A stretch of 45,651 nt of DNA from CBDBCK01 sp965203345 (GTDB lineage Bacteria; Chloroflexota; Dehalococcoidia; Lucifugimonadales; Lucifugimonadaceae), in NCBI GenBank assembly GCA_965203345.1, contig CBDBCK010000019.1, positions 1-45,651 on the forward strand. The letters are read 5' to 3'. The position numbers and the translations under genes were made by a program. The notes beneath the pieces are model-generated. The model was not told the origin of the DNA and ran no database searches. It worked only from the letters and a program-made list of their open reading frames with translations. Of this stretch, positions 1 to 5,493 are shown one piece after another (position 1 is the first letter of the stretch; each line of letters begins with the position of its first letter).

Positions 1-303
1 CTTGTCATAGATTCCGACGATTCCTTTCCCGCCTCGGGGTTCCCATTCAACAAATGCTTTGCGATAAATCACTGGGATGAACTGAACTTTTTCGAAGGTC
101 TCCCCTGTGCCAGTGTCGCAAATTTCCCCTTCAACTGCACTCTTTATGAACTCAGGATTGTCTCGGGAGAGTTGGGGGGAGAGCTTTTGGAGAATCGTCA
201 ACCTGGGGAGAGTTATGTCTGAGGCTTGAACGTCTTCAAAGCCAATCCCCGCGTCGTCAAAAAAGAACTGTTCACCAGCGTTGTCAGTTTGCTCTTTCAC
301 CAT
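1..303 (-). CDS. Early phage protein, ssDNA-binding-like, N-terminal part (gene crosses the window ends)
   Basis: Reading left from ATG at 303 there are 101 open codons up to base 1. GGAGGGG lies just upstream of the ATG. The protein has an acidic, Phe-rich start, a LPRLTILQKLSP segment and a VIYRKAFVEWEPRGG segment. I recognise this as a phage family often found beside replication genes and sometimes called ssDNA-binding; no assigned activity can be read from sequence alone. The frame continues without a stop into 45651-45169, giving about 261 residues in all. It is the first gene of the leftward replication operon. Function is inferred; the coding call is strong. Confidence 0.75.
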   Translation of the reverse strand, partial: MVKEQTDNAGEQFFFDDAGIGFEDVQASDITLPRLTILQKLSPQLSRDNPEFIKSAVEGEICDTGTGETFEKVQFIPVIYRKAFVEWEPRGGKGIVGIYDK

Positions 304-345
304 GGGTTACCCCTCCTCAAATAAAGGTAAGTTATCAACAACCAA

Positions 346-360
346 ATTCTATCCTAGAAT
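346..360. promoter_or_regulatory. 15-bp dyad, candidate operator in the divergent control region
   Basis: ATTCTA, a TCC spacer and TAGAAT form a perfect inverted repeat about 40 bp upstream of the leftward replication operon start at 303. Each arm resembles a -10 box on one strand. A repressor covering it could control leftward transcription. No -35 at correct spacing is evident, so operator function is a guess. Confidence 0.35.
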
Positions 361-456
361 AGGGTTTTTCTGAGGAAAAAAATAAAGAAAAATAAGGGGA
401 TCTCATATACCTTCTATTTTCAACGACTTATAGGCTTGTAAAAGTGAATTTTATAC

Positions 457-485
457 TTTACTTCCTTCGACCAATAAGGTATAGT
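457..485 (+). promoter_or_regulatory. Early promoter (TTTACT, 17 bp, TATAGT)
   Basis: TTTACT at 457-462 and TATAGT at 480-485 are separated by exactly 17 bp, the spacing shared by all copies of this family in the genome. Upstream is TGAATTTTATAC, equivalent to the TTGATTTTACCC preceding other copies. It drives the rightward genes from 535. Confidence 0.75.
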
Positions 486-495
486 GTTCTTATCA

Positions 496-514
496 GGTTG
501 GCGTTGGGCTAGCC
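496..514 (+). promoter_or_regulatory. 5'UTR hairpin with GTTGG loop
   Basis: GGTTGGC pairs with GCTAGCC using two wobble pairs, around loop GTTGG. It begins about 10 bases after the promoter -10 box, so it would sit near the 5' end of the transcript. Equivalent hairpins follow the promoters at 4737 and 33673. Confidence 0.55.
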
Positions 515-534
515 TAATGAGAAAGGGGCAAGGG

Positions 535-828
535 GTGAGCAATAACAAAAGATATGGATTCAAGCTTGTAAAGACATCCGAAAGCCTTTGGCAAGGCGGC
601 GGCTGCGGCACATCGTGTTGTGGATGGAAAGTTTTTGACGGCGATGAGGAACTTGGTGACCTCTCCGGGGGCGGAACAGGGGCAGGTGGAGGCCGTTTTG
701 ATTGGAATTTCTGGCCAAAGGACATCGATCCGGAAAATCCCGACCACGAAAAGAAGAACTATAGGACGAGCTACCCTACTCGGGAGCGCGCTCTCTACTA
801 CTTGGCCAAAAGGCTTGGGAAAATCTAG
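535..828 (+). CDS. Small early protein, Gly/Cys-rich middle, unknown function
   Basis: The frame is open from GTG at 484, but that GTG lies inside the promoter -10 box. I choose GTG at 535, preceded by GAAAGGGGCAAGG, giving about 97 residues. The N-terminal third contains a GGGCGTSCCGW cluster. A Gly-rich linker follows, then an aromatic FDWNFW segment and a C-terminal helix starting YPTRERA. The YP-x-RE-x-A pattern recurs in the downstream gene at 1330 (YPDRESA), hinting at a shared small domain. It is the first gene of a rightward early unit. I do not recognise a family. Confidence 0.6.
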   Translation: MSNNKRYGFKLVKTSESLWQGGGCGTSCCGWKVFDGDEELGDLSGGGTGAGGGRFDWNFWPKDIDPENPDHEKKNYRTSYPTRERALYYLAKRLGKI

Positions 829-894
829 CGCGAAACGCCCCTTGTGGGGCGTCGAGGGGTGGCACTCCTCCTGACGAGCAAAGTGGGCTAGCCG
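820..894 (+). repeat. Duplicated intergenic double hairpin, copy A
   Basis: This copy contains CGCCCC, loop TTGT, GGGGCG, followed by a second hairpin on AGGGGTG and ends in GGGCTAGCCGCC. It begins at the last codons of the upstream gene. Copy B at 1229-1311 is nearly identical but has a longer first stem (CGCGCCCC/GGGGCGCG). Stem lengths change while pairing is kept, which suggests RNA or cruciform function. There is no T-run, so it is not a classical terminator. Confidence 0.65.
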
Positions 895-917
895 CCATTC
901 GAAAAAAGGGGAGAGGG

Positions 918-1211
918 ATGAAGAAAGCAGAGCTGGAGAAAGAGTTTCAGGAGCGAGTTATAAGGGTGAAAAGAGCAGAGCTGAATAAAGCACAGCTGAA
1001 GCAAGAGGTGCAGGAGCAAATCGTAGATATAAAGAGAGCAGAGATGAAGAAAGCAGAGCTGGAGAAAGAGTTGAAGGGGCAAATCGCAAAGATGAAGAAA
1101 GCAGAGCTTAAGAGAGCAGAGATGAAGAAAGAGTTGCAGGAGCAAATTGTAGAGACGAAGAAAGCAGAGCTGGAGAAAGCAGAGCTTAAGAGAGAGGAGG
1201 TGCAGGGGTGA
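918..1211 (+). CDS. Repetitive charged coiled-coil protein
   Basis: The product has 97 residues and starts at ATG 918 behind AAAAGGGGAGAGGG. Almost the whole chain is repeats of a Lys-Ala-Glu-Leu unit (KKAELEKE, KRAEMKKE and variants). It is predicted to form one continuous charged helix or coiled coil with no hydrophobic core and no Cys or Trp. The DNA also repeats (for example GATGAAGAAAGCAGAGCT), so length variants by recombination are likely. It sits between the two copies of the double-hairpin spacer. Function is unknown; it may be a scaffold or an oligomerising inhibitor. Confidence 0.6.
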   Translation: MKKAELEKEFQERVIRVKRAELNKAQLKQEVQEQIVDIKRAEMKKAELEKELKGQIAKMKKAELKRAEMKKELQEQIVETKKAELEKAELKREEVQG

Positions 1212-1228
1212 TTGGTAAGAAGCGCGGC

Positions 1229-1311
1229 AAAATCTAGCGCGAAACGCGCCCCTTAGGGGCGCGTCGAGGGGTGGCACCCCTCCTGACGAGCAAAGTGGGC
1301 TAGCCGCCACT
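1229..1311 (+). repeat. Duplicated intergenic double hairpin, copy B
   Basis: The first hairpin is CGCGCCCC, loop TTA, GGGGCGCG. The second pairs AGGGGTG with CACCCCT. The copy includes the same AAAATCTAG that ends the gene at 535-828, so the duplication carried the 3' end of that gene with it. It lies between the coiled-coil gene and the gene at 1330. Confidence 0.65.
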
Positions 1312-1329
1312 CAAAGAAAGGGGTAAGGG

Positions 1330-1620
1330 GTGAAGGTTCATGAGCAAATTTGGTCGGCACTTGAGCAGGAAGAAAAGGAAGGGTTCATCGCTGATGTGAT
1401 CGAATTCGATCATGAAGGAAGGTATCAGGCACTTGGCACTTGGTATCCTGATCGGGAGTCGGCAAAGGCTTGGGCATTCGAGCAGTTTCAGAGGATGGGC
1501 AATAGCCGTAAGGCCGCTACCCTTTACGAAGCCAAAGTCGCTGCCGAGCAGGAGGTTTCCTGGAAGGCAGAACGACGTGGCCTGCGTTCGTTGGGTTTGG
1601 CTAAGCACGACGTTTGGTAG
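1330..1620 (+). CDS. Small early protein, unknown function
   Basis: The product has 96 residues from GTG 1330, preceded by AAAGGGGTAAGG, the same ribosome-site style as the gene at 535. The sequence is mostly helical and amphipathic: an acidic N-terminal helix (LEQEEKEGF), a short DVIEFDHEGRYQALGTWYP strand-turn segment, then helices rich in Ala, Lys and Arg. The YPDRESA motif echoes YPTRERA of the first gene, so the two may be distant paralogs. A strong terminator follows directly. No family recognised. Confidence 0.6.
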   Translation: MKVHEQIWSALEQEEKEGFIADVIEFDHEGRYQALGTWYPDRESAKAWAFEQFQRMGNSRKAATLYEAKVAAEQEVSWKAERRGLRSLGLAKHDVW

Positions 1621-1628
1621 TTCCTAAA

Positions 1629-1662
1629 CCCCTGGGGAAGATCACCCTCCCCAGGGGTTTTT
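1629..1662 (+). terminator. Intrinsic terminator of the rightward early unit
   Basis: CCCCTGGGGA (1629-1638) pairs perfectly with TCCCCAGGGG (1648-1657) and is followed by five T. It closes the plus-strand unit 535-1620. Confidence 0.9.
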
Positions 1663-1705
1663 GCTGTAAACAAACGGGGGCTTGAAAATCGACGATTCCC
1701 ACTTA

Positions 1706-1734
1706 AGTCTACCCTATTACGCCCTAAAAGTAAA
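1706..1734 (-). promoter_or_regulatory. Promoter copy facing left, no gene downstream
   Basis: On the minus strand TTTACT (1729-1734), 17 bp, TAGACT (1706-1711). Transcription would run left into the terminator hairpin at 1629-1657 and then antisense to the gene at 1330-1620. A short RNA is possible. Confidence 0.55.
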
Positions 1735-1756
1735 GGGCTAAATCAAACTTTTAGGC

Positions 1757-1785
1757 AAAAAAATACGGGGGGTTACCCCCCCCGT
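1757..1785 (-). terminator. Intrinsic terminator of the first MVAS cassette
   Basis: On the minus strand a G-run/C-run hairpin (ACGGGGGG with CCCCCCGT) is followed by seven T. The same hairpin type ends each of the four cassettes. Confidence 0.8.
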
Positions 1786-1797
1786 AACCCCTAAGGG

Positions 1798-2061
1798 CTA
1801 TTTTATGACAAAGGTTAACCTCCTTTCAATTAATGCCCGCTTAAGCCCTTTGATGTGAAATGGCTTTGCTTGGTGAAGGACAAAGAGCTCGTCGTCGTCC
1901 GCCTCATCAAGGTCGATGCTAAGCCAAAAGCATATAAATTCGTAGCCTTTGTCGCTACCCTCTTTGAGGGTGTAATCGGCGAGAAAATCTCGCTGACCGG
2001 TGATTTTACATATTTCTACGTCCACGGCCTTAAGACCGCCTTTCTCTTTTGAAGCTACCAT
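1798..2061 (-). CDS. MVAS-leader cassette protein 1
   Basis: The product has 87 residues from ATG 2061. The leader MVASKEKGG is a diverged version of the MVASNEQGG start of the other three cassettes, and the upstream ~45 bp are almost identical to theirs. The body is an acidic alpha/beta domain (VEICKITG, FICFWLSIDLDEADDDELF) ending in LKRALIERRLTFVIK. That ending matches the pattern of cassettes 2 and 4, where a Leu-rich helix is followed by a short Phe-containing strand. The gene has its own promoter (2113-2141) and terminator. Function is unknown; small size and modular context fit an accessory or anti-host protein (inference). Confidence 0.7.
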   Translation of the reverse strand: MVASKEKGGLKAVDVEICKITGQRDFLADYTLKEGSDKGYEFICFWLSIDLDEADDDELFVLHQAKPFHIKGLKRALIERRLTFVIK

Positions 2062-2112
2062 TTTGAAACCCTTTCACATTTGAGCCAGCCCAACGCTAGC
2101 CCTATACCTAAA

Positions 2113-2141
2113 CTTTTACCCTATTACGCCCTAAAAGTAAA
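2113..2141 (-). promoter_or_regulatory. Promoter of MVAS cassette 1
   Basis: Minus strand: TTTACT (2136-2141), 17 bp, TAAAAG (2113-2118). TTGATTTAGCC lies upstream, and the GGGCTAGC hairpin follows downstream. Confidence 0.7.
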
Positions 2142-2163
2142 GGGCTAAATCAAACTTTTAGGC

Positions 2164-2193
2164 AAAAAAATACGGGGGGGTTACCCCCCCCGT
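2164..2193 (-). terminator. Intrinsic terminator of MVAS cassette 2
   Basis: Minus strand: ACGGGGGGG pairs with CCCCCCCGT and is followed by seven T, immediately downstream of the stop at 2206. Confidence 0.8.
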
Positions 2194-2205
2194 AACCCCT
2201 AGGGG

Positions 2206-2496
2206 CTAGCTGAAAATGAAGCGGATCCCCTTATTTGCCAGGACCAAGAGCAGCTTACCTAGCTCTTTTGATTTTAGCTCTATAAGGAAAATGTTTTCTT
2301 CATAGAGCTCGAACTCTTTACTTTTACCAAGCTCGGCTAAGATTTCATAGCCGTCATGAGGGCCGCAGAAAAGCGCGTAATTATTCCCCCACTCATCCCA
2401 CTCGCTTAATTTACGAATTTCTACTTCCTCAAATTTTCTCTTTGAGGAGCCGTTTATGGCTTTTTTAAGGCCACCCTGCTCGTTTGAAGCTACCAT
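2206..2496 (-). CDS. MVAS-leader cassette protein 2
   Basis: The product has 96 residues from ATG 2496, with leader MVASNEQGG. A short basic linker (INGSSKRKFEE) leads into a domain with VEIRKLSEWDEW, a GYEILAEL segment and the C-terminal pattern LGKLLLVLANKGIRFIF. The last ~20 residues align in pattern with cassettes 1 and 4, so these three bodies look like remote paralogs. The ribosome site GAAAGGG lies in a TTTGAAA, GGG, TTTCAAA hairpin next to the start codon. Self-contained unit; function unknown. Confidence 0.7.
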   Translation of the reverse strand: MVASNEQGGLKKAINGSSKRKFEEVEIRKLSEWDEWGNNYALFCGPHDGYEILAELGKSKEFELYEENIFLIELKSKELGKLLLVLANKGIRFIFS

Positions 2497-2547
2497 TTTG
2501 AAACCCTTTCAAATTTGAGCCAGCCCAACGCTAGCCCTATACCTAAA

Positions 2548-2576
2548 CTTATACACTATTACGCCCTAAAAGTAAA
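2548..2576 (-). promoter_or_regulatory. Promoter of MVAS cassette 2
   Basis: Minus strand: TTTACT (2571-2576), 17 bp, TATAAG (2548-2553). The -10 is closer to consensus than in cassettes 1, 3 and 4. Confidence 0.75.
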
Positions 2577-2702
2577 GGGTAAAATCAAACTTTTTTAAGA
2601 AAAATACTAGGCCGCTAGCGGCCCCTAAAGTAGTCAAAACCCTAGCCTAGGGGGTGAGCTGTTAAAACAAATGGGGGCATGAAAATCGAAGGTTCCCACT
2701 TA

Positions 2703-2731
2703 AGTCTACCCTATTACCCCCTAAAAGTAAA
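2703..2731 (-). promoter_or_regulatory. Orphan promoter copy (TAGACT type)
   Basis: Minus strand: TTTACT (2726-2731), 17 bp, TAGACT (2703-2708). It is one of three copies at exact 72-bp spacing (2703, 2775, 2847). No open frame lies between it and the promoter of cassette 2. Confidence 0.55.
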
Positions 2732-2774
2732 GGGCTAAATCAAACTTTTTTCGCCAGCTGATTTTGGAAGTGAA

Positions 2775-2803
2775 ATTATACCCCATTACCCCCTAAAAGT
2801 AAA
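2775..2803 (-). promoter_or_regulatory. Orphan promoter copy (perfect TATAAT)
   Basis: Minus strand: TTTACT (2798-2803), 17 bp, TATAAT (2775-2780). Part of a 72-bp direct repeat with the next copy; no gene immediately downstream. Confidence 0.65.
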
Positions 2804-2846
2804 GGGCTAAATCAAACTTTTTTCGCCAGCTGATTTTGGAAGTGAA

Positions 2847-2875
2847 ATTATACCCCATTACCCCCTAAAAGTAAA
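2847..2875 (-). promoter_or_regulatory. Orphan promoter copy (perfect TATAAT), duplicate
   Basis: Minus strand: TTTACT (2870-2875), 17 bp, TATAAT (2847-2852). The inverted right arm has only one such copy (5239-5267), so this is a left-arm duplication. Confidence 0.65.
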
Positions 2876-2896
2876 GGGCTAAATTCAACCTTAGGC

Positions 2897-2927
2897 AAAA
2901 AAATACGGGGGGGTAAAACCCCCCCGT
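2897..2927 (-). terminator. Intrinsic terminator of MVAS cassette 3
   Basis: Minus strand: ACGGGGGGG pairs with CCCCCCCGT around a short T/A loop and is followed by seven T. Confidence 0.8.
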
Positions 2928-2939
2928 AACCCCTAGGGG

Positions 2940-3236
2940 CTAGCCGACGTAGGAAACACCCTTTACGGCTGCTTCAATTTGGTTGGCTACAAATTTTTGC
3001 CTTTGTAACCTAACCCTAAAGAATTTGTTTGCCGAAATCCGTAGTTTTTTGATTTCCGCTTCAAAATCAAATTCCGGATCGCTTAATGGTGAATCCGCGC
3101 GGGCTAAAATCCCGATGAGCTCTTGAGCGTAATCCTCCTGAATTTCACCGCTCATCAACTTTACCACTTCCAAGGCCGCTTTTAGCCCTGAAATCCTTAT
3201 GGCCTTACGGCCACCCTGCTCGTTTGAAGCTACCAT
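2940..3236 (-). CDS. MVAS-leader cassette protein 3
   Basis: The product has 98 residues from ATG 3236. Its first 11 codons (MVASNEQGGRK) are identical in DNA to cassette 4 on the other arm of the palindrome. After codon 11 the two genes diverge completely. This body looks mainly helical (LKAALEVVKLMSGEI, AQELIGILARA, AEIKKLRIS) and lacks the C-terminal helix-strand pattern of cassettes 1, 2 and 4, so it may be an unrelated domain behind the same leader. It has its own promoter (3288-3316), leader hairpins and terminator. Function unknown. Confidence 0.7.
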   Translation of the reverse strand: MVASNEQGGRKAIRISGLKAALEVVKLMSGEIQEDYAQELIGILARADSPLSDPEFDFEAEIKKLRISANKFFRVRLQRQKFVANQIEAAVKGVSYVG

Positions 3237-3372
3237 TTTGAAACCCTTTCAAATTTGAGCCAGCCCAACGCTAGCCCTATACCTAAACTTTTACCCTATT
3301 ACGCCCTAAAAGTAAAGGGTAAAATCAAACTTTTTTAAGAAAATTTTAAGTGCCCTATTTTCAACAGGCTAC
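3203..3372. repeat. Inner inverted repeat, left arm (170 bp)
   Basis: This arm is the exact reverse complement of 4681-4850. It spans the edge of the tandem array, a promoter, the 5'UTR hairpin, the ribosome site and the first 34 bases of the coding region. The match ends inside codon 12. Confidence 0.95.
3288..3316 (-). promoter_or_regulatory. Promoter of MVAS cassette 3
   Basis: Minus strand: TTTACT (3311-3316), 17 bp, TAAAAG (3288-3293). It points away from the tandem array. Confidence 0.7.
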
Positions 3373-3377
3373 CCCCC

Positions 3378-4686
3378 TAGCCCCCCTAGGCCGCCTATAA
3401 AGGGGGGTAGCCCCCCTAGGCCGCCTATAAAGGGGGGTAGCCCCCCTAGGCCGCCTATAAAGGGGGGTAGCCCCCCTAGGCCGCCTATAAAGGGGGTAGC
3501 CCCCCTAGGCCGCCTATAAAGGGGGGTAGCCCCCCTAGGCCGCCTATAAAGGGGGGTAGCCCCCCTAGGCCGCCTATAAAGGGGGGTAGCCCCCCTAGGC
3601 CGCCTATAAAGGGGGTAGCCCCCCTAGGCCGCCTATAAAGGGGGGTAGCCCCCCTAGGCCGCCTATAAAGGGGGGTAGCCCCCCTAGGCCGCCTATAAAG
3701 GGGGGTAGCCCCCCTAGGCCGCCTATAAAGGGGGGTAGCCCCCTAGGCCGCCTATAAAGGGGGGTAGCCCCCTAGGCCGCCTATAAAGGGGGGTAGCCCC
3801 CCTAGGCCGCCTATAAAGGGGGGTAGCCCCCCTAGGCCGCCTATAAAGGGGGGTAGCCCCCCTAGGCCGCCTATAAAGGGGGGTAGCCCCCCTAGGCCGC
3901 CTATAAAGGGGGGTAGCCCCCCTAGGCCGCCTATAAAGGGGGGTAGCCCCCCTAGGCCGCCTATAAAGGGGGGTAGCCCCCCTAGGCCGCCTATAAAGGG
4001 GGGTAGCCCCCCTAGGCCGCCTATAAAGGGGGGTAGCCCCCCTAGGCCGCCTATAAAGGGGGGTAGCCCCCCTAGGCCGCCTATAAAGGGGGGTAGCCCC
4101 CCTAGGCCGCCTATAAAGGGGGGTAGCCCCCCTAGGCCGCCTATAAAGGGGGGTAGCCCCCCTAGGCCGCCTATAAAGGGGGGTAGCCCCCCTAGGCCGC
4201 CTATAAAGGGGGGTAGCCCCCCTAGGCCGCCTATAAAGGGGGTAGCCCCCCTAGGCCGCCTATAAAGGGGGGTAGCCCCCCTAGGCCGCCTATAAAGGGG
4301 GGTAGCCCCCCTAGGCCGCCTATAAAGGGGGTAGCCCCCCTAGGCCGCCTATAAAGGGGGTAGCCCCCCTAGGCCGCCTATAAAGGGGGGTAGCCCCCCT
4401 AGGCCGCCTATAAAGGGGGTAGCCCCCCTAGGCCGCCTATAAAGGGGGTAGCCCCCCTAGGCCGCCTATAAAGGGGGTAGCCCCCCTAGGCCGCCTATAA
4501 AGGGGGTAGCCCCCCTAGGCCGCCTATAAAGGGGGTAGCCCCCCTAGGCCGCCTATAAAGGGGGTAGCCCCCCTAGGCCGCCTATAAAGGGGGTAGCCCC
4601 CCTAGGCCGCCTATAAAGGGGGTAGCCCCCCTAGGCCGCCTATAAAGGGGGGTAGCCCCCCTAGGCCGCCTATAAAGGGGGTAGCC
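3378..4686. repeat. Tandem array of ~44 copies of a 30-bp hairpin unit
   Basis: The unit has CCGCC, TATAAA, G(5-6), TAG, C(5-6), TAGG. Each unit can fold G6, loop TAG, C6 and holds an AvrII-type palindrome CCTAGG. The centre (about 3770-4230) is near-perfect at 30 bp. Towards the edges, 29-bp units with five G or five C become common, mainly after 4320. There are no spacers, so it is not CRISPR. The two nearest promoters point away on both sides, so nothing is expected to transcribe it. A cis-acting DNA site (origin, fork barrier or recombination site) is more likely than a gene. Confidence 0.95.
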
Positions 4687-4736
4687 TGTTGAAAATAGGG
4701 CACTTAAAATTTTCTTAAAAAAGTTTGATTTTACCC

Positions 4737-4765
4737 TTTACTTTTAGGGCGTAATAGGGTAAAAG
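4737..4765 (+). promoter_or_regulatory. Promoter of MVAS cassette 4
   Basis: TTTACT (4737-4742), 17 bp, TAAAAG (4760-4765), preceded by TTTGATTTTACCC. It points away from the tandem array. Confidence 0.7.
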
Positions 4766-4775
4766 TTTAGGTATA

Positions 4776-4796
4776 GGGCTAGCGTTGGGCTGGCTC
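4776..4796 (+). promoter_or_regulatory. 5'UTR hairpin with GTTGG loop
   Basis: GGGCTAGC (4776-4783) pairs over all eight positions, two as wobbles, with GCTGGCTC (4789-4796) around loop GTTGG. The same hairpin precedes cassettes 1-3. Relatives with partly changed stem bases lie at 496-514 and 33643-33661. Confidence 0.6.
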
Positions 4797-4799
4797 AAA

Positions 4800-4816
4800 T
4801 TTGAAAGGGTTTCAAA
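4800..4816 (+). promoter_or_regulatory. Ribosome-site hairpin before MVAS start codon
   Basis: TTTGAAA, loop GGG, TTTCAAA ends one base before the ATG and contains the Shine-Dalgarno GAAAGGG. Folding would hide the ribosome site. Cassettes 2 and 3 are identical; cassette 1 has one arm mismatch (TGTGAAA). Confidence 0.55.
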
Positions 4817-5173
4817 ATGGTAGCTTCAAACGAGCAGGGTGGCCGTAAGGTCACAAACGTTTCACTAGGTTACTTTGACGAAAGTAACCCGGTCCAAATT
4901 CGCCGTATTAATGTTGAATACGGACCAACGGGTGACTTCACCTTTTTCGATGCAAACGAAGATGGTGACATAATCCTAAGCCTGGTCTCAAAGGACCTCG
5001 ACCCGATGTATGGGGAAAAAGCCACCGCCGTGGCTTACACTCCTGGCTACGGGACCACTTATTTGCTCAGGCAGGTTAGCATGTGGGAAATTGGCCGCCT
5101 TTGCGCCGTTTTGGTTGAAAGGGGAGTTAGCTTCCGCGTGTTAGGAGTTGATTTCAGTTTCCCAGGAATTTAG
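4817..5173 (+). CDS. MVAS-leader cassette protein 4
   Basis: The product has 118 residues from ATG 4817 and is the only rightward member. The leader MVASNEQGGRK is identical at DNA level to cassette 3. The body is beta-rich and acidic (VEYGPTGDFTFFDANEDGD). It ends with WEIGRLCAVLVERGVSFRVLG, the helix-strand pattern seen in cassettes 1 and 2. A G/C hairpin with a T-run follows the stop. I do not recognise a family. The double glycine at residues 8-9 recalls cleaved leaders, but nothing nearby encodes a matching protease. Confidence 0.7.
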   Translation: MVASNEQGGRKVTNVSLGYFDESNPVQIRRINVEYGPTGDFTFFDANEDGDIILSLVSKDLDPMYGEKATAVAYTPGYGTTYLLRQVSMWEIGRLCAVLVERGVSFRVLGVDFSFPGI

Positions 5174-5185
5174 CCCTTAGGGGTT

Positions 5186-5215
5186 ACGGGGGGGTTATCC
5201 CCCCCGTATTTTTTT
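5186..5215 (+). terminator. Intrinsic terminator of MVAS cassette 4
   Basis: ACGGGGGGG pairs with CCCCCCCGT across a TTAT loop and is followed by seven T. It mirrors the terminator of cassette 3. Confidence 0.85.
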
Positions 5216-5238
5216 GCCTAAAAGTTTGATTTAGCCCT

Positions 5239-5267
5239 TTACTTTTAGGGGGTAATGGGGTATAATT
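5239..5267 (+). promoter_or_regulatory. Orphan promoter copy (perfect TATAAT)
   Basis: TTTACT (5239-5244), 17 bp, TATAAT (5262-5267). No open frame follows before the next promoter copies. The interval 5174-5561 holds a terminator and three promoter copies, no gene that I can see. Confidence 0.65.
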
Positions 5268-5309
5268 TCACTTCCAAAATCAGCTGGCAAAAAAAGTTTG
5301 ATTTAGCCC

Positions 5310-5338
5310 TTTACTTTTAGGGTGTAATAGGGTAGACT
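5310..5338 (+). promoter_or_regulatory. Orphan promoter copy (TAGACT type)
   Basis: TTTACT (5310-5315), 17 bp, TAGACT (5333-5338). Mirror of the copy at 2703-2731. Downstream palindromes CCCTAGGCTAGGG with four T and GGCCGCTAGCGGCC could stop or fold a short transcript. Confidence 0.55.
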
Positions 5339-5464
5339 TAAGTGGGAACCTTCGATTTTCATGCCCCCATTTGTTTTAACAGCTCACCCCCTAGGCTAGG
5401 GTTTTGACTACTTTAGGGGCCGCTAGCGGCCTAGTATTTTTCTTAAAAAAGTTTGATTTTACCC

Positions 5465-5493
5465 TTTACTTTTAGGGCGTAATAGGGTAGACT
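5465..5493 (+). promoter_or_regulatory. Promoter of the 5562-5893 gene pair
   Basis: TTTACT (5465-5470), 17 bp, TAGACT (5488-5493), about 70 bp before the start at 5562. It sits at the right boundary repeat of the island. Confidence 0.65.

Larger units (their letters stand above)
4681..4850. repeat. Inner inverted repeat, right arm (170 bp)
   Basis: Exact reverse complement of 3203-3372. It carries the promoter, leader hairpins and first 11 codons of cassette 4. Confidence 0.95.

Noticed and set aside
484..534. Upstream start (GTG 484) for the first early gene
   Set aside because: It overlaps the promoter -10 box, so it cannot be in the mRNA; GTG 535 has a good ribosome site.
3378..4686. 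CRISPR array
   Set aside because: The 30-bp units are contiguous with no spacers and no cas genes; it is a simple tandem hairpin repeat.
3378..4686. Repeat protein encoded by the array (a 10-residue PPIKGGSPPR period is open in one frame)
   Set aside because: The frame has no start codon or ribosome site, is broken by the many 29-bp units, and both nearest promoters point away.
1798..5173. Bacteriocin-type double-glycine leader (MVASNEQGG)
   Set aside because: The leader is too short, the following chains are 80-110-residue domains rather than small peptides, and no C39 peptidase transporter is encoded.
2557..5487. Assembly artefact from a hairpin telomere or chimeric inverted read
   Set aside because: A folded artefact would give identical arms throughout. 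Here the gene bodies in the two arms are unrelated and of different length, and one arm has an extra 72-bp unit.
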